Assembly (NCBI GenBank): GCA_900617975.1
Contig: UZAE01001679.1
Location: 1 to 12,060 of the forward strand
DNA length: 12,060 nt
Direction of reading: 5' to 3'
Source: Rodentolepis nana
Taxonomy: Eukaryota; Platyhelminthes; Cestoda; Cyclophyllidea; Hymenolepididae
Part shown: piece after piece, positions 9,164 through 12,060 of the stretch
How the letters are laid out: each line of letters opens with the position of its first letter
How positions within the stretch are numbered: position 1 is the first letter of the stretch
The notes under the pieces: model-generated
What the model was told of the DNA's origin: nothing
Database searches by the model: none
What the model saw: only the letters and a program-made list of their open reading frames with translations
Position numbers and translations under genes: made by a program

Positions 9164-10645
9164 CATGTGGATCTCTTAGTTCTCTCGATGTATATACCCT
9201 CTCTGGCATGCATCCACTTTCATTCTTACGACCAGTTCTCCCCCTCTGTATTCAGTTCTTGACAGACCCACATTCTCACACTGTTTTCTTTCAGTCTTGG
9301 TTATTTCTGTCATAATGATATCAGTTCGTTCTCCCTGAACTGTAACCTCAAATTGTCTCCTATGTTCTCTCCCTCTTCTCGGTTATTGGAATGAAGGTAT
9401 TGCGCATTGAAGTGGGGATGTATTTAGGTAGTTTGCTATCATATTCTACTTTATTATTATGGTAGAAACATATTCAATGCATGTACGCAGTTTCTGTACC
9501 CTATATACGCTTTGCCAATTCTAATGTTATTCTAGATTGCAGTAATATTTACGGCATGGTGAAATGGAGCTTTTTATTTGCTTCGTGGACACCTCCGGTG
9601 TTTAGCTACATACCGTAAGACGCTGAATTCTCATACACCCGACCGCCCTATGACATCATATTACTAGTGCACCTGTACCCAAATCTGGGAACCTGTGTGG
9701 AACTGTGTTTTGTTATATATGGAGGGGGGGGGGTTGGTGGTCTATTTTATCGGTGTAAGATCATATGTAAAGGGCTTATCAAGTCTTGACACCACAGGAT
9801 ACAATGGGTAGGACTTCAATTTGGCTAGAGATGAATTCTCTACCAATGATTTAGAGATAGAGAGGAGTGTTGAGATCGGGGTCTGTTTTTGGATCGAATG
9901 GATTCCATTCTGCTGATTGCCGCAAACAATGGCGGTTAACTGTTGTATTTAAAGCCGAAATTTGTGGTAAAGGCTCTTCAAATAATTCGTCACAAATTTG
10001 TAGGCGCCTTGATGCATGCTGTTTTTTGCGTTGCTTGATAAAGGAGAGGGTTGGGTGGCTGTTGACTTAATGGTGCTTCTTCTCAGACAGCACTAAATTT
10101 CCAGTTCACTAATTATTAAGTAAGTATAAATAGAACAATTGTGCTTCTAGTAAATTCCAGGTGTAAATGGTAAGTTTTTTGTTCTTCAGATCAAATGCAA
10201 TTGCTTTTAGTCTGGACACGATTTAAAATTCCTATTGAAAAGTAAATGTGGCATTATAACGGTTTGATGACTTACAAATTTAACCTTATCTTTAAGAAGA
10301 GCAGTAATTGAGTATGTCCACTTATGGAAGATAACTAGGAATTGGTCTAATTGGAAATGTACTTTTATATCATGTAGACACGAAGCGTCTGGACGATTCG
10401 CAGAAATTGGCTCTAAAATTTATTTAGCTGACGTTTGTTTTAATGGAGATAACCATGGAAAGATTATTTCCATACTTTAATGTCTAAAAGCAACGCCATG
10501 TTTCTAAATTTCAAGTAAAGCTCCACCATTAGATGACTAAAATCGGTGAAAAGCTTTCTGTTGTCAAGCTTCGCAATAGTACCGCTATGAATTAAGAGCC
10601 GGAATGACAGTAACTGGAGAAACGCAATGTTTTACTAATCTATAT
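9164..10645 (+). other. 3' UTR and downstream DNA
   Basis: Pyrimidine-rich, T-rich sequence follows the stop, as expected for a 3' UTR. No AATAAA or ATTAAA was seen in this stretch; the variant AATGAA occurs at 9390-9395, and the nearest canonical hexamers overlap at 11242-11251, about 2.1 kb past the stop. A G10 run lies at 9724-9733. No gene or RNA was recognised on either strand. Confidence 0.55.
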
Positions 10646-10869
10646 AAAATGACAGTCACCATCAGCCCTCTAGTTGACTTTGGACTTCACAGAGGGGAGG
10701 AACATCAGAGTCACCAAAAAGTCTAGAGGCGGGGGGAGGGGACAGAAGATTGATTCAAAAACGTGAAAGAGATAGACTCGAAGGTAGAGAAAAAGGTAAA
10801 GTGAGTACTGTAAAAGTAGTAGAATATGGCATGCAGTGGGGAAATGGTATGAGTATACGTACACCCCGT
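10646..10869 (+). repeat. Dispersed repeat copy 3 (internally deleted)
   Basis: This copy matches copies 1 and 2 from AAAATGACAG through TAGTTGACTT, the G-rich middle, AAAGGTAAAGTGAGTACTGTA and on to GAGTATACGT. About 45 bases carrying the right inverted terminus are missing just before GAGTATACGT, and the GGAGGTAAGT end is not recognisable. It shares GAGTATACGT exactly with copy 1, where copy 2 differs. It has the same orientation as copy 2, about 1.1 kb away. No open frame in it looks coding. Confidence 0.8.
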
Positions 10870-11730
10870 AGAAACAAAATGTAAAAATAAGGAAATAGCA
10901 GTCTTGTGAGGATGAAATTGGCAATGTCAAATGACGGGCTTTATGATATTTATCATTAGTCAATATAGCCAGGATTCTAATTCGTTATGCTAGCAGCTGC
11001 GGACTTTCATACAATCGCTCCAAATCCTGGTCAGCTCTCCTGCAAATGGAAGAGAGACTGCTTACGTGAACGCAGCCTTCAGAACTACAATTTACAGGTC
11101 AAAGGTGTCAAAATGAAGTTATAGTTATCTTCATAATGCCTCTCGGACTCTCACAAACACTCTAGAAATTGAGGGCCATACATCCTTTTGTCTAAAAAGC
11201 ATTCCCGAAATGGTTTTTAAAATTTGTTTTGCTCTAGAAGTAATAAATAAAGTAATTCATTTTCAAAGTGTAAAGGCAAATGTCACAATGGCAGCATCAG
11301 CAGGTCAAAAGAATCCGTAAGTAGGTGTTTGAGCCATTGTAAAAATTCATTTTATCTGCATGCTTAAATTTAACACTTTTAAGTAGTTTAACAAGAACTT
11401 GAAATCATTGTTATCAGCAGAATTTCTTTCCAAGAAAACAAACTTTGAAAGCTATCCCATTCGCATTTCTGACATAACATTCAAATGACCTACTTAACTA
11501 AATAATTGACAAATTTGCATTCCCTTCTATACCAAGCGGTCAAATACGACTTGGAGCTAAAACCACTGGAGTGTAATTTAAATGGAATATACGTTAGAAT
11601 AAGACGACGTGGAAGCAGGGAAATAAAATAAAAAACACAGTAACTCAAATTCCATCCACTCCACAATGCAAACAATCTACCAATTGATGTCGAAAATGGG
11701 GAAATACGCTCATTTGAAAATTAATAATAC
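10870..11730. other. Gene-free DNA between two direct repeat copies
   Basis: About 860 bases of AT-rich sequence separate copies 3 and 2. It holds overlapping AATAAA hexamers at 11242-11251 and another at 11622-11627. No coding frame, primer-binding site or convincing polypurine tract was identified, so an LTR-type element is not established. Confidence 0.5.
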
Positions 11731-12039
11731 ATTTATTTTATTTATACAAAATGGCAAGCATCTTGAGGGTTACCATTAGACCTTTAGTTGACTTCAGGCT
11801 TCACAGAGGGGAAGGAACATCAAAGTGAAAAGTCGAGAGGGGGGAATAGAAGAGTGTTTCAAAGATGCAAAATAGACAGACACAAAGGTAGGGAAAAGGT
11901 GAAGTGAGTACTGTAGAAGGGGTCGAATATGACATACAGTGGGGTGATGGTAGTTTGGAGTCAGAAGTCAACTGCCAGCAAATAGACCTTTTTGCCGTAG
12001 GAGTACACGTTGCCCAGGGTCCACCAAGTGGAGGTAAGT
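11731..12039 (+). repeat. Dispersed repeat copy 2 (full length as seen)
   Basis: This copy begins near ATTTATTTTATTT, passes ATGGCAAGC and the inner block 11786-11973, and ends in CCCAGGGTCCACCAAGTGGAGGTAAGT at 12039. The inner block starts AGTTGACTTCAGGCTTCA and ends in the reverse complement of AGTTGACTTCTGACTCCA (15 of 18 positions agree), so it has inverted termini like a small DNA element. TAGACCTTT occurs at 11777-11785 and 11983-11991, flanking the block, but the right copy is nine bases away from the terminus. The same flanks occur in copy 1, so they belong to the larger repeat. Confidence 0.85.
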
Positions 12040-12060
12040 CTATCGCACAGCCCTTGCCGT

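Noticed and set aside
10670..10963. Minus-strand 97-codon open frame with hydrophobic residues
   Set aside because: It lies across dispersed repeat copy 3 and is not open in the other copies, so it is not a conserved coding region.

Overview
The window is metazoan nuclear DNA. It carries the 3' part of one spliced plus-strand gene, and most of the rest is AT-rich intron and intergenic sequence with dispersed repeats. Evidence for a eukaryote: five open segments join in phase across GT-AG introns of about 3.5 kb, 1.4 kb, 1.0 kb and 72 bp; the joined product is a metazoan-type SH2 signalling protein; there are no operons or ribosome binding sites. The species cannot be read from the sequence. 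An invertebrate fits the low-GC introns, the Gln/His/Asn-rich exon and the tRNA-like repeats. A flatworm is a guess only.

Layout: 1-310 is a dispersed repeat cut by the window edge. 311-1403 is upstream intron or flank, with two diverged tRNA-like (SINE-like) stretches. Coding exons lie at 1404-1926, 5447-5800, 7199-7628, 8654-8791 and 8864-9163 (stop TGA). 9164 to about 10645 is 3' UTR or downstream DNA with no close AATAAA. A partial second copy of the repeat lies at 10646-10869 and a third copy at about 11731-12039. The last two run opposite to the first, so the window has inverted arms about 11.4 kb apart.

The five exons encode a 580-residue C-terminal portion. The first 416 or so residues are low-complexity and probably disordered: Ser-rich, then acidic, Glu/Ala-rich, His/Gln/Asn-rich, and Thr-Pro repeats. 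They lead into one complete SH2 domain (residues about 417-511) with the phosphotyrosine-binding arginine of the FLVR motif and the His-Tyr of strand D, followed by a 69-residue acidic tail containing a tyrosine. The C-terminal half of the SH2 most resembles the tensin SH2 as I remember it. Unlike tensins, the chain stops soon after the SH2 and has no PTB domain. The 5' end of the gene is not visible and presumably lies upstream of the window.

I found no convincing undescribed system. The most interesting items are the repeat family, which ends in a perfect 5' splice-site string and has inverted termini inside it, and the PTB-less tensin-like SH2 protein.
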